64,000 nucleotides of DNA from an uncultured Tenacibaculum sp. (GTDB lineage Bacteria; Bacteroidota; Bacteroidia; Flavobacteriales; Flavobacteriaceae), in the NCBI RefSeq assembly GCF_947504135.1, contig NZ_CANNGG010000001.1, positions 620,001 to 684,000 on the forward strand, written 5' to 3'. The notes under the pieces were generated by a model. That model saw only the letters and a program-made list of their open reading frames with translations, was not told the origin of the DNA and searched no databases. Shown here in pieces: positions 53,229-62,302 of the stretch. The first letter of the stretch is position 1. The number at the start of each line of letters is the position of its first letter. The position numbers and the translations under genes were made by a program.

Positions 53229-53331
53229 GTCAGTTCGAGTAATTTTCGGTAGAAAATTGTATCGAGAACTTTTTTAAATCATCTCGATACAAATTTATTT
53301 CATTCTTCAATAAATTCACTCGATGTAACAG
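53229..53331. repeat. Nested inverted repeat element between GYDIA kinase and flavoprotein genes
   Basis: Inner arms around TTGTATCGAGA (53258-53268) and TCTCGATACAA (53283-53293) are an 11-bp perfect inverted repeat. Outer arms GTCAGTTCGAGTAATTTT (from 53230) and AAATTCACTCGATGTAAC (to about 53329) pair imperfectly. It resembles a dispersed CGAG-centred repeat of flavobacterial chromosomes. It fills most of the 120-bp gap. Confidence 0.72.
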
Positions 53332-53339
53332 GCTTAATT

Positions 53340-54266
53340 TTATAAAATTATTTCTTTATAGGTGAGGATAGTATTGAATCCTTTTTGTTGAAAATAGCTT
53401 GTAGTATCTTCATTTCCTGTAGCTAAAATAAAATCACCACCCCAAGCGCCTAAACTTTTTACTTCACCAAAATAGTCAGAAAATAACCTTTGTTTTACAG
53501 TGTCTTGTTTTATAATTAAACTAATGATTTGCTCATGCTCAATAATGATTTTTTCTAAATCTTTAGAAGTGTTAGCTTTTAAAAACTCTTGAGTTAAATT
53601 GTGAATTTCAGGAATTAAGATCTTAGCTTCTTCTTTGTGTTTTTTATAGTGAGCAATTCCTTCTCTGCTATTTTGTTTTTGGTTTAAATGCACAAAAAAT
53701 AATTCTTCAGAAAAATGTGGATTGAAATTTACTTCTTGAATATGAGGTTGTTTTTCTTCTAGTTTATATAGAATCGGAGTGTTATGTTTTGCACAAGCGA
53801 TATCGTAACCACTTCCAGAAAAAGCGTTCCAAAGTAAGGTAAACGGATTTACATTTGCCCAAGTAGCTATATTATTAATTAAGGTTGAGGAACTTCCTAA
53901 TCCCCAGTTTTGAGGAAATGTTAGATTTGTCTTTACAACGAAACCGTTTTCAGTAGTTAGAAATTCAGGATTTAAATGTTTTGCTTCTTGTAAAATATCA
54001 CGTAGTGTTTCACCAATAAACTCAGCACTTCCTTCTTTGTCAGAATTAAACGTAGCTGAGGTTAAGCGTAGTTTGGGTAAATCAAAAGAAGCCTCGAACC
54101 AACATTCTCCAGTATGCGTAAAACTTCCCCAGATAAGTTGTGATTCTTTAATTGGTTCAACAATTAAGTCTTGTCCAAACTTAGTAGGAATAGCTAACGA
54201 TGTTGCACCATCTAAAACAACATATTCTCCAGTGAGTAATAATTTTCCGTTAGAATAGTGTCGCAT
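53340..54266 (-). CDS. GYDIA-family GHMP kinase
   Basis: A 308-residue GHMP kinase opening MRHYSNGKLLLTGEYVVLDGATSLAIP, with ATP loop FPQNWGLGSSSTLINNIATW and the signature segment SGSGYDIACAKHNTPILY that names the group. The physiological substrate is not established. Fusion-tight linkage to HMG-CoA reductase (TAATG overlap of one base) places it in the mevalonate pathway. No separate phosphomevalonate kinase is visible in this window, so it is a candidate for that step. Confidence 0.85.
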   Translation of the reverse strand: MRHYSNGKLLLTGEYVVLDGATSLAIPTKFGQDLIVEPIKESQLIWGSFTHTGECWFEASFDLPKLRLTSATFNSDKEGSAEFIGETLRDILQEAKHLNPEFLTTENGFVVKTNLTFPQNWGLGSSSTLINNIATWANVNPFTLLWNAFSGSGYDIACAKHNTPILYKLEEKQPHIQEVNFNPHFSEELFFVHLNQKQNSREGIAHYKKHKEEAKILIPEIHNLTQEFLKANTSKDLEKIIIEHEQIISLIIKQDTVKQRLFSDYFGEVKSLGAWGGDFILATGNEDTTSYFQQKGFNTILTYKEIIL

Positions 54267-55999
54267 TATACCAGTCCGAATTGTTTAAAGTGATGTGTAA
54301 AATGTTTTACTTGGAATTTTTTCCAATATTCATAATCTAGCTCTCCAAAAAATGGATGTACAACTGTTCGGTTTGGATTTTCATTAAAAACAGTTTCGAA
54401 GTGCTGCACTTGCTCAATCAAATCAATAATAGCTTCGTTCATAGAACTAAACTTTAACGGAGTTGGAGCTTCTGATAAAAATGGAGCTTTAAATCCAGTT
54501 TGTAACTCATTATCAGAATTTAAAAATGGTTTTCTTCTAGCTGATTTCTCATCAGAAACATAGGTGTCAACTTTCCAGTTTCCATTTGCTATTTGAGTAA
54601 CCAAGCTTAAATGTTCTACCATGTGTTGTCCACTCATTTTACCAAACAAAGGTTTTGCATCGGCTTTTAAACTTAAAAGAGTATCACGTACTTCTTCTAC
54701 GTTTAAAAAGTCTACCCATTGTACTTTTGGCTTACGAAGCTCATTTAACTTTTCAACCACGGCACTATGAGAAGCTGTTCTGTCTTCAAAATAGGCGGCT
54801 ACAATTTCTTTTTCTTTATTGGTAGCTTTGTGTTGATTTAAGATGTTCATCAAGTGCATTTTCATATGCCCATGTTGAATTCCTTTGGTTGTTAAAGCAC
54901 GCAAAGCAGCAAAATTTTGAGCTAAACCAGCAGCAGCAATAATTTGCATTAAAGTGCGAGCACTAGGTTTTTGCATCATATCTAACGATAATTTTGCCAT
55001 TGGGTGTAAGGCAGTTAATCCACCCACAGTTCCTAATGCTAAAGGAATTTCAATCCAAAATCTAAAAATACCGTCTTTTACTTCACAGTGAGTTAAGCTT
55101 TTATATTGTCCGTCTTTTGAAGCATACGCATGTGCACCCGCTTCAATAGCTCTAAAATCGTTTCCAGTAGCTAATACAACAGCATCTATTCCGTTCATAA
55201 TACCTTTGTTGTGCGTAACTGCACGGTACGGTTCTACCTCTGCAATTTTAACAGCTTGTTCAAACTTTTGAGCAAACTTCTCAGGATTCTTTCCGCCCAA
55301 TTCGGCTACTTTACAACTTACTTCCGCTCTAACTAAACATTCAGGAACGTAGTTAGAAAGAATGCTCATAACTATTTCAATATTATCTTTTCTAAAAGTC
55401 TTTGCAATAGCTTCTAAACAAGAATTAATAAAGTTAGCTCCCATACTATCTTTTGTTTCAAACGTAACATGTAATTGATAGTAGTTTGCAAGCTTATCTG
55501 TTTTATCAACTAACTGAATATCTAATATTCCGCCACCACGTTTTTCCATGTTTTTGGTAATAGATGCGGTAGCTGTGTATAATTCTGTTTTTTGTTCGTT
55601 GAAATAAGAATGTAATTCCTTTTTATCTCCAGCGTACATAAAATGTACCTGACCAATTTTTGTAGTAGAAATTACTTCTGTTTTAAATCCTCCACGAGTA
55701 CTCCAAAACTTGGCAACTAAAGAAGCAGCAGCAACAACAGAGCTTTCTTCAACCACCATTGGTATTACATAACTACGTCCGTTAATAATAAAGTTAGGAG
55801 CAATGCCGTAAGGCATATAAAAATTAGAAATGGTATTTTCAATAAAATCATCATGCAATTGTTGTAGCTTCTCGTCTACATTCCAATATTGCGTAATAGT
55901 TTGTGTAATTTCTGGTTGATTGTTAAAGTAAGTTTTTGCCAACCAGTCTATTTTTTCTTCTTTGGTAAGTTTAGAAAAACCAGAGATCGTTTTAGACAT
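54266..55999 (-). CDS. Class II HMG-CoA reductase with C-terminal DinB/DUF1569-like domain
   Basis: 577 residues from the ATG at 55999 (MSKTISGFSKLTKEEK). The core (1-~420) is a class II HMG-CoA reductase with the expected catalytic residues: Glu in VVEESSVVAAAS (~84), Lys in HNKGIMNG (~265), Asp in GNDFRA (~281) and His in HGHMKMH (~378). Class II enzymes end near residue 430; here a further ~145 residues follow with GKMSGQHMVEHLSL and HPFFGELDYEYWKKFQVKHFTHHFKQFG, matching DinB-like/DUF1569 four-helix proteins. It makes mevalonate from HMG-CoA. The 'degradative' label of class II need not apply. Confidence 0.9.
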   Translation of the reverse strand: MSKTISGFSKLTKEEKIDWLAKTYFNNQPEITQTITQYWNVDEKLQQLHDDFIENTISNFYMPYGIAPNFIINGRSYVIPMVVEESSVVAAASLVAKFWSTRGGFKTEVISTTKIGQVHFMYAGDKKELHSYFNEQKTELYTATASITKNMEKRGGGILDIQLVDKTDKLANYYQLHVTFETKDSMGANFINSCLEAIAKTFRKDNIEIVMSILSNYVPECLVRAEVSCKVAELGGKNPEKFAQKFEQAVKIAEVEPYRAVTHNKGIMNGIDAVVLATGNDFRAIEAGAHAYASKDGQYKSLTHCEVKDGIFRFWIEIPLALGTVGGLTALHPMAKLSLDMMQKPSARTLMQIIAAAGLAQNFAALRALTTKGIQHGHMKMHLMNILNQHKATNKEKEIVAAYFEDRTASHSAVVEKLNELRKPKVQWVDFLNVEEVRDTLLSLKADAKPLFGKMSGQHMVEHLSLVTQIANGNWKVDTYVSDEKSARRKPFLNSDNELQTGFKAPFLSEAPTPLKFSSMNEAIIDLIEQVQHFETVFNENPNRTVVHPFFGELDYEYWKKFQVKHFTHHFKQFGLV

Positions 56000-56141
56000 T
56001 CTCAATTCATTTTTGATGGCTCAAAGATACGTGAATCATGTTAAAATGCTTGTGTTATTTGGTTTTTATGATTTTTTTGAGCGGGTTTTTGGCTATTTTT
56101 CCGTAAACTTGGCAAACTTTTTAGATAAACAACAACTTAAC

Positions 56142-58289
56142 ATGAAGAAATTATTATTATTGTTTATTGGGATATCTTCGCTAGTACAAGCTCAAAAAAA
56201 AGATATTTCTTTAGAGGATATATGGCGAAAAGGCACATTTAGAGCCGATTATATGAACTCTTTAAATTCTATGAATGGAGATTTTTATTCGTTATTAAAT
56301 TATGAGAATGGAAGTTCTACTGTAGATAAGTACAGTTATGAAACATTAGAAAAAGTTGCAACGATTGTTGATAGTAAAGATTTAGCTGGATTAAAATATT
56401 TTCAATCATATAGTTTTAATAATGATGAGACCAAATTAATTTTAGGAACAAACTTCAAACAAATTTTCCGTCACTCATATTTAGGTACATTTTATGTGTA
56501 TGATATTGCTAAAAAATCATTAGACTTAATTGGTACAGATATTCAAGAACCAACTTTTTCTCCTGATAGTAAAAAAATAGCATACGCTAAAGACAACAAT
56601 TTATTTATTAAAGATTATTCAGATGCCAATGTGGTAATTCAAATTACCAATAGTGGTAAAAAGAACGAAATCATTAACGGTATTACTGATTGGGTTTATG
56701 AAGAAGAGTTTGGTTTTGTAAAAGCTTTTGAATGGAGTAAAGATAGCAAAAACTTAGCTTATTTACGTTTTGATGAAAGTAAGGTTAAAACTTTTTCAAT
56801 GGATGTGTATGGAAAAGAAAAATACCCAACACAACATGTATTCAAATACCCAAAGGCAGGTGAAGAAAATGCTAAAGTAGCTTTACGTATATTTTCATTA
56901 GAAACGAATAAAACTGCAGAAATTAGAGTAGGAGATTATGAATATATTCCTAGAATTAACTGGACAAACAATCCAAACATATTAGCTGTTAGAACATTGA
57001 ACCGTCATCAAAATGATTTAAAAATGTATTTTGTTGATGCAACTACTTTTAATAGTTCTGTAGTTTTAAATGAAACAGATAAAGCATATGTAGATATTAC
57101 AGACGACCTAACTTTTTTAGACGATAATAGCTTTATTTGGACAAGTGAAAAAGATGGATACAACCATATTTATCACTATGATAAAGACGGTAAATTATTA
57201 AATCAAGTAACGAAAGGAAATTGGGAAGTTACTTCTTACTACGGATATAATGCTGATAAGAAAACTATTTATTACCAATCAGTAGAAAACGGTTCTATTA
57301 ATAGAGGAGTGTATAGCATTTCTTTAGACGGTAACAACAAAAAGTTATTGAGTAACTCTACAGGAACAAACAACGCTGCTTTTAGTAAAAACATGCACTA
57401 TTTCATCAATACTTTTTCTGATGCAAATACACCACCAGTTTACACGCTAAGAAATGATGAAGGTAAAGTATTAAAAACTATAAAAGATAACGCAGCTTTA
57501 AAAGAAACTATTGCAGGATATAATTTAAGTAAAAAAGAGTTTTCTACTATTAATGTTAACGGTAACGACTTAAATATGTACACTATTAAGCCTGCAAACT
57601 TTGATGCAAATAAAAAGTATCCAGTTTTAATGTATCAATATTCAGGGCCAGGTTCTCAAAATGTAAAAAATAGTTGGAATGGTTCAAATGATTATTGGCA
57701 TCAAATGTTAGCACAAGATGGATATATTGTTGTTTGTGTTGATGGTAGAGGAACAGGTTTTAAAGGTCGTGATTTTAAGAAAGTTACTTATATGAACTTG
57801 GTGAAGCATGAAACTGAAGACCAAATTTCGGTGGCTAAAGAGTTAGCAAAATTACCATATGTTGACGCGAATAGAATTGGTATTTGGGGATGGTCTTTTG
57901 GAGGTCATATGAGTACGAACTGTTTATTAAAAGGAAACGATGTGTTTGCAGCTGCAATAGCTGTGGCACCAGTAACTACATGGCGTTTTTACGACACTAT
58001 TTATACTGAGCGTTACATGCGTACTCCAGAGGAAAATCCTGCAGGGTACGATGATAATTCACCATTGAACTATCCTGAGTTATTAAAAGGAAAGTATTTA
58101 TTAATTCACGGAACAGGTGATGATAACGTACACGTACAAAATGCTTACAGAATGGCAGAAGCGTTAATTCAAGCTAATAAGCAATTTGAGTGGGGAATGT
58201 ATCCAGATAAGAATCATGGTGTTTATGGAGGAAATACTCGTTTACACCTGTATACCAAAATGACCAACTTTATTAAAAACAACTTATAA
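56142..58289 (+). CDS. Dipeptidyl peptidase IV-like S9B serine peptidase
   Basis: 715 residues from the ATG at 56142 (MKKLLLLFIGISSLVQAQ signal peptide). An N-terminal beta-propeller-type domain (~40-460) contains the double-Glu YEEEFGF motif (around residue 185) that anchors the substrate N-terminus in DPP4. The C-terminal alpha/beta-hydrolase has WGWSFGGHMS (Ser585), GTGDDNVH (Asp660/661) and NHGVYGG (His692). It removes X-Pro/X-Ala dipeptides in the periplasm. The longer upstream frame is rejected because it lacks a signal peptide and overlaps the HMG-CoA reductase promoter. Two peptide transporters follow. Confidence 0.93.
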   Translation: MKKLLLLFIGISSLVQAQKKDISLEDIWRKGTFRADYMNSLNSMNGDFYSLLNYENGSSTVDKYSYETLEKVATIVDSKDLAGLKYFQSYSFNNDETKLILGTNFKQIFRHSYLGTFYVYDIAKKSLDLIGTDIQEPTFSPDSKKIAYAKDNNLFIKDYSDANVVIQITNSGKKNEIINGITDWVYEEEFGFVKAFEWSKDSKNLAYLRFDESKVKTFSMDVYGKEKYPTQHVFKYPKAGEENAKVALRIFSLETNKTAEIRVGDYEYIPRINWTNNPNILAVRTLNRHQNDLKMYFVDATTFNSSVVLNETDKAYVDITDDLTFLDDNSFIWTSEKDGYNHIYHYDKDGKLLNQVTKGNWEVTSYYGYNADKKTIYYQSVENGSINRGVYSISLDGNNKKLLSNSTGTNNAAFSKNMHYFINTFSDANTPPVYTLRNDEGKVLKTIKDNAALKETIAGYNLSKKEFSTINVNGNDLNMYTIKPANFDANKKYPVLMYQYSGPGSQNVKNSWNGSNDYWHQMLAQDGYIVVCVDGRGTGFKGRDFKKVTYMNLVKHETEDQISVAKELAKLPYVDANRIGIWGWSFGGHMSTNCLLKGNDVFAAAIAVAPVTTWRFYDTIYTERYMRTPEENPAGYDDNSPLNYPELLKGKYLLIHGTGDDNVHVQNAYRMAEALIQANKQFEWGMYPDKNHGVYGGNTRLHLYTKMTNFIKNNL

Positions 58290-58305
58290 ACTAAAACAAT
58301 ATATT

Positions 58306-59850
58306 ATGGCTAAAAATGTAGCAACCGAACGGGAAATATTTGGACATCCAGTAGGATTATTTATGCTGTTCTTTACAGAGATGTGGGAACGTTTTTCATA
58401 TTACGGAATGAGAGCTTTACTGGTTTTATATTTAATTAGTGAAGTAGCAAGTGATAATCCAGGCTTAGGGTGGACTAAAAGTGATGCTAGTAGTTTATAC
58501 GGTTGGTACACAATGCTTGTTTACATTACTCCAATCATTGGTGGAATTATTGCCGATAAAATTTTAGGATTTAGAAAAGCTATTATTATAGGAGCTGTAT
58601 TAATGACATTAGGGCATTTATCATTAGCTTTTGAACCGATGCCAGCGTTTTATCTAGGGCTTGGTTTATTAATTGTAGGTAACGGATTCTTTAAACCTAA
58701 CATTTCTTCAATTGTAGGGCAATTATACCCAGAAGGAAGTGATAAAAAGGATTCAGGATATACTATTTTTTACCAAGGAATCAATGTAGGAGCTTTCTTA
58801 GGATCAATTTTATGTGGTTACTTAGGAGAAACTTTAGGATGGCACTATGGTTTTGGGTTAGCAGGTATATTCATGTTTATAGGATTAATTCAGTTCCATT
58901 TAGCGCAAAAAATGTTTGGAGAAATTGGATTAGCGCCAAAGAAAGAAGTTTCTAAAGAAACTACAGAAATAGAAAAAAAGCCATTAACAAAAGTTGAAAC
59001 TCAGAGGTTAATAGTTGTTGGTGTCTTAGCGTTTTTCTCTATCTTTTTCTGGGCGGCATTTGAGCAAGCAGGTTCAAGTATGAATATTTTTGCAAGTGAA
59101 TATACTGATAGAAGTTTAGAAGGGACAGGAGTAATTGTATTTAAAATTTTTGGAGCTTTACTATCAGCTTTACCAGTAATAATTTTAACATGGTTATTTG
59201 TAGGAATGTTTAAAGCAATTGGTAAAACGTATGCTACAGCAATGATGTTTATGGCACTAAGTGTTGTTATTTTGTGGGGAATTATTGGATACATGATTTA
59301 CAATCAGTTTTTTGATGAAAACCCGGAGGTACCAGCAACATGGTTTCAAAGTTTAAATGCGTTATTTATCTTCACTTTAGCGCCATTATTTTCTTGGATT
59401 TGGCAAAAGTTGGCAAAGACAAAATACAACCCTAATGGACCTCAAAAATTTGCTATCGGTTTAATATTATTAGGATTAGGTTTCATACCTATGGTAATAG
59501 GAGCGGCAAATATTGGTGGAGATTCAGTGCAAAAGGCTAGTATGATCTTTTTAGTTTTTGCATACTTATTACACACAATGGGAGAGTTAAGTTTGTCTCC
59601 AGTAGGACTTTCTTATGTAAATAAATTATCACCAAAAAGATTACTAGGTATTATGTTTGGTATTTGGTTTTTTGCTTCTGCTATGGGGAATATGATTGCA
59701 GGAACTTTTTCAAGTTATATGGAAAAGATAGCTCAAGAATCTTCTATGTCTGATTTCTTTAACATCTTAGTTTGGATACCAATCACAGGAGGTATTGTAT
59801 TATTCCTTTTAAGTTTTCCACTTAAAAAGTTAATGCACGGAGTAAAATAA
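58306..59850 (+). CDS. Proton-coupled di/tripeptide transporter (POT/PTR family), copy 1
   Basis: A 514-residue MFS-type inner-membrane carrier with ~12-14 helices. The POT motif ExxERFxYYG is present as EMWERFSYYGMRALLVLYL, followed by FFKPNISSIVGQLY and the second signature FYQGINVGAFLGSILCGYLGE. It imports small peptides with protons. It lies 16 bp after the dipeptidyl peptidase gene and is probably co-transcribed, feeding on its products. Confidence 0.94.
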   Translation: MAKNVATEREIFGHPVGLFMLFFTEMWERFSYYGMRALLVLYLISEVASDNPGLGWTKSDASSLYGWYTMLVYITPIIGGIIADKILGFRKAIIIGAVLMTLGHLSLAFEPMPAFYLGLGLLIVGNGFFKPNISSIVGQLYPEGSDKKDSGYTIFYQGINVGAFLGSILCGYLGETLGWHYGFGLAGIFMFIGLIQFHLAQKMFGEIGLAPKKEVSKETTEIEKKPLTKVETQRLIVVGVLAFFSIFFWAAFEQAGSSMNIFASEYTDRSLEGTGVIVFKIFGALLSALPVIILTWLFVGMFKAIGKTYATAMMFMALSVVILWGIIGYMIYNQFFDENPEVPATWFQSLNALFIFTLAPLFSWIWQKLAKTKYNPNGPQKFAIGLILLGLGFIPMVIGAANIGGDSVQKASMIFLVFAYLLHTMGELSLSPVGLSYVNKLSPKRLLGIMFGIWFFASAMGNMIAGTFSSYMEKIAQESSMSDFFNILVWIPITGGIVLFLLSFPLKKLMHGVK

Positions 59851-59862
59851 TAAGGAACATTT

Positions 59863-59893
59863 AACCTCATGATAGTTTTTTTATCATGAGGTT
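59863..59893 (+). terminator. Hairpin between the two peptide-transporter genes
   Basis: A perfect 12-bp stem AACCTCATGATA / TATCATGAGGTT with a T-rich loop. The following T tail is short, so termination may be partial. Confidence 0.6.
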
Positions 59894-59918
59894 TGTTATA
59901 TATAAACGATAAATAAAT

Positions 59919-61679
59919 ATGAGTTCAGTTACATCAAATGATTTTTTTAAATCAAAAGTACTAGGGCATCCTTCGGGATTATTTGTGCTTTTTTTCACAG
60001 AAATGTGGGAGCGTTTTTCGTTTTACGGAATGCGTGTATTATTAATAAACTTTTTAACAGCAGCAGCAATTGGCGCTAATCCAGGTTGGGAGTGGTCTGC
60101 AGAAAACGCAGGAGCATTATTTGGTACCTATGCAATGTTATTATACTTAACCCCAATTTTAGGAGGTATCATAGCCGATAAATTAACAGGATACCGTTGG
60201 GCAGTAGTTATTGGTTCGATCATTATGACCTTAGGGCATGCTGCAATGGCTATTGAAACAGAGTTTTGGTTATATGTAGGTTTAGCTTTATTAGTAATAG
60301 GTACAGGTTTTTTTAAGCCTAACATGACGTCTATTATTTCAGAAATGTATAAAGACTTACCAGAAAAGAAAGATGGTGCTTATACTATTTTTTACATGGG
60401 AGTTAACGCAGGAGCTTTCTTTGGAATGATGCTATGTGGATACTTAGCAGAAAAAGTAGGTTGGTCTTGGGGATTCGGTTTAGCTGGAATCTTCATGTTA
60501 TTAGGAACGTTACAATTTTGGTTAGCGAAACCATTATTCGGTACTATTGGAGATGTTCCTTCTAAAAATGGAAAAGAGGAAGCTGAAGTATCAGCTACAG
60601 AAACATCTAACGATAGCGATAAAACAAACCCTTTTACAAGTTTAGATAAAATTTTAATCGCGATTGCTTCGGTAATTGGTTTAGGATATGCAATTAACGA
60701 TCCGTTATCAAAAATTGGAGGAATAGATCTTTTCGGAGCCTTAAAAGTAGGTGATTTTGATGGTCAATACGTAGCTGTATTATTTGGTTTAGCGGTATTC
60801 TTATTCTTGACAATTTCTCGTATATCAAGATATACCAGAATTGTAAGAGATAGAATGATAGCGGTAATTATTTTCGCATTCTTTACGGTATTCTTCTGGA
60901 TGAGTTTCGAGCAAGGTGCAACTTCATTAATCCTTTTCGCGCGTGATAATGTGGATAGAGTATTAACAGGTAATGCACAAACAGTATTTAACATAGTAAA
61001 TACATTATTAACAGTAATTCCTTTACTAATTATTACTTGGGTGTTGTATTTGTTAGGAAAAGAAACAGGTAAAAGAATTCCAGCGTCAAACATTGTGTTA
61101 GCAGTATGTTTCTTAGGGGTTTGGGCATTAGTAGGATGGATGCTATATGCTGAGTTTTCTGCTGAAGCTTCAGAAATTACAGTTTCTTGGTTCTCAATCT
61201 TAAACTCGTTCTTTATCATTGCATTTGCAAACTTATTCTCTAAGTGGTGGGATTCAAAATACAATCCATCTGCAGCAGTTAAATACGGTTTAGGTTTAAT
61301 TATTATGGCTGTAGGTTTTGGTTTATTAGCATTTGGAGCTTACGGAATAACTGATGGAGTTAAAGTAAGTATGGTATGGTTAATCTTAGCATATTTATTC
61401 CATACATTAGGTGAATTATGCTTGTCACCAGTAGGACTTTCGTATGTATCTAAACTAGTTCCAGCACGTATGATCGCATTTATGTTTGGTATGTGGTACT
61501 TAGCTATTGCAATCGGAAACAAGTTGGCAGCAGTTTTAGGAGGTCAAATTGAAAACATTACAAAAGAATACAGTTTGTCAACTTTCTTCTTAATTTTTAC
61601 AATTGTACCAACAATTGCAGGACTTTTAGTGATAGCTTTAAATCCAGTAATTAAAAAATTAATGCATGGGGTGAAATAA
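59919..61679 (+). CDS. Proton-coupled di/tripeptide transporter (POT/PTR family), copy 2
   Basis: A 586-residue paralogue of the preceding transporter, with EMWERFSFYGMRVLLINFL and FYMGVNAGAFFGMMLCGYLAEKVG. It is ~70 residues longer because of a central insertion (about residues 215-300) between the sixth and seventh core helices that adds two hydrophobic stretches (ILIAIASVIGLGYAI and YVAVLFGLAVFLFLTI). The N- and C-terminal bundles align well with copy 1, including the identical ending KKLMHGVK, indicating gene duplication followed by divergence. Confidence 0.93.
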   Translation: MSSVTSNDFFKSKVLGHPSGLFVLFFTEMWERFSFYGMRVLLINFLTAAAIGANPGWEWSAENAGALFGTYAMLLYLTPILGGIIADKLTGYRWAVVIGSIIMTLGHAAMAIETEFWLYVGLALLVIGTGFFKPNMTSIISEMYKDLPEKKDGAYTIFYMGVNAGAFFGMMLCGYLAEKVGWSWGFGLAGIFMLLGTLQFWLAKPLFGTIGDVPSKNGKEEAEVSATETSNDSDKTNPFTSLDKILIAIASVIGLGYAINDPLSKIGGIDLFGALKVGDFDGQYVAVLFGLAVFLFLTISRISRYTRIVRDRMIAVIIFAFFTVFFWMSFEQGATSLILFARDNVDRVLTGNAQTVFNIVNTLLTVIPLLIITWVLYLLGKETGKRIPASNIVLAVCFLGVWALVGWMLYAEFSAEASEITVSWFSILNSFFIIAFANLFSKWWDSKYNPSAAVKYGLGLIIMAVGFGLLAFGAYGITDGVKVSMVWLILAYLFHTLGELCLSPVGLSYVSKLVPARMIAFMFGMWYLAIAIGNKLAAVLGGQIENITKEYSLSTFFLIFTIVPTIAGLLVIALNPVIKKLMHGVK

Positions 61680-61709
61680 CCCTAAGTAAACGTTAAAAAT
61701 AACTTATTA

Positions 61710-61743
61710 AAACCTGTCAATATCAAAGTTGGCAGGTTTTTTT
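61710..61743 (+). terminator. Terminator after the second peptide transporter
   Basis: An 11-bp stem AAACCTGTCAA / TTGGCAGGTTT (one G-T pair) followed by Ts. Confidence 0.87.
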
Positions 61744-61744
61744 G

Positions 61745-61752
61745 TAATTTTG
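61745..61752 (+). promoter_or_regulatory. -7 box of the thioredoxin-fold gene
   Basis: TAATTTTG matches TAnnTTTG and lies 25 bp before the ATG, right behind the terminator. No good -33 box. Confidence 0.5.
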
Positions 61753-61777
61753 GAATACTTATTGAGACTTTAAGGAT

Positions 61778-62299
61778 ATGAAAAAAATAATAGTAGTAGC
61801 GGTTTTCGCCATTATTTCATTTGGAATAAGAGCACAAGAGAATAAAGTTAATTGGTTAACTTTTGAAGAAGCGATGGAAATGAGTGAGAAAGAGCCTAAG
61901 CCAATTATGGTAGATATTTATACTGATTGGTGCGGATGGTGTAAAAAAATGGATAAAACAACGTACCAAAACAAGGTAATTATAGATTACATCAATACAC
62001 ATTACTACCCTGTAAAGTTAAATGGTGAAACTAAACACGATATTATGTTTCAAGGAAGAACTTTCACTTACCAAGCACAGGGTAGAAGAGGATATCATGA
62101 ATTAGCAGCAGCGATTATGAAAGGGCAATTAAGCTATCCTTCAACAGCATTTTTTAACACAGAAAGACAATTGTTACAAAATGTTCCTGGGTATTTAGAA
62201 GAAAAAAGATTCGAAAAAATCTTAGCCTATTTTAACAAAGATAACTACAAGAATATACCATGGAAAGAGTTTGAAAAAAACTTTAAAAGCGCCATGTAA
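61778..62299 (+). CDS. Exported thioredoxin-fold (DUF255-like) protein
   Basis: A 173-residue protein with signal peptide MKKIIVVAVFAIISFGIRAQ. The thioredoxin-like domain has PIMVDIYTDWCGWCKKMDKTTY (active CGWC), resembling DUF255/thioredoxin_7 proteins that act as periplasmic thiol oxidoreductases. The cis-Pro region is LSYPSTAFFN. It is monocistronic and ends 3 bp before the convergent comEC stop. Confidence 0.9.
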   Translation: MKKIIVVAVFAIISFGIRAQENKVNWLTFEEAMEMSEKEPKPIMVDIYTDWCGWCKKMDKTTYQNKVIIDYINTHYYPVKLNGETKHDIMFQGRTFTYQAQGRRGYHELAAAIMKGQLSYPSTAFFNTERQLLQNVPGYLEEKRFEKILAYFNKDNYKNIPWKEFEKNFKSAM

Positions 62300-62302
62300 T
62301 AA

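Noticed and set aside
55962..56141. N-terminal extension of the dipeptidyl peptidase from an upstream start
   Set aside because: It overlaps the divergent HMG-CoA reductase start, reads as unconserved sequence and would bury the signal peptide that begins at 56142.
60764..61264. 166-codon minus-strand open frame
   Set aside because: Antisense to the second POT transporter; the composition is that of reverse-read hydrophobic codons.
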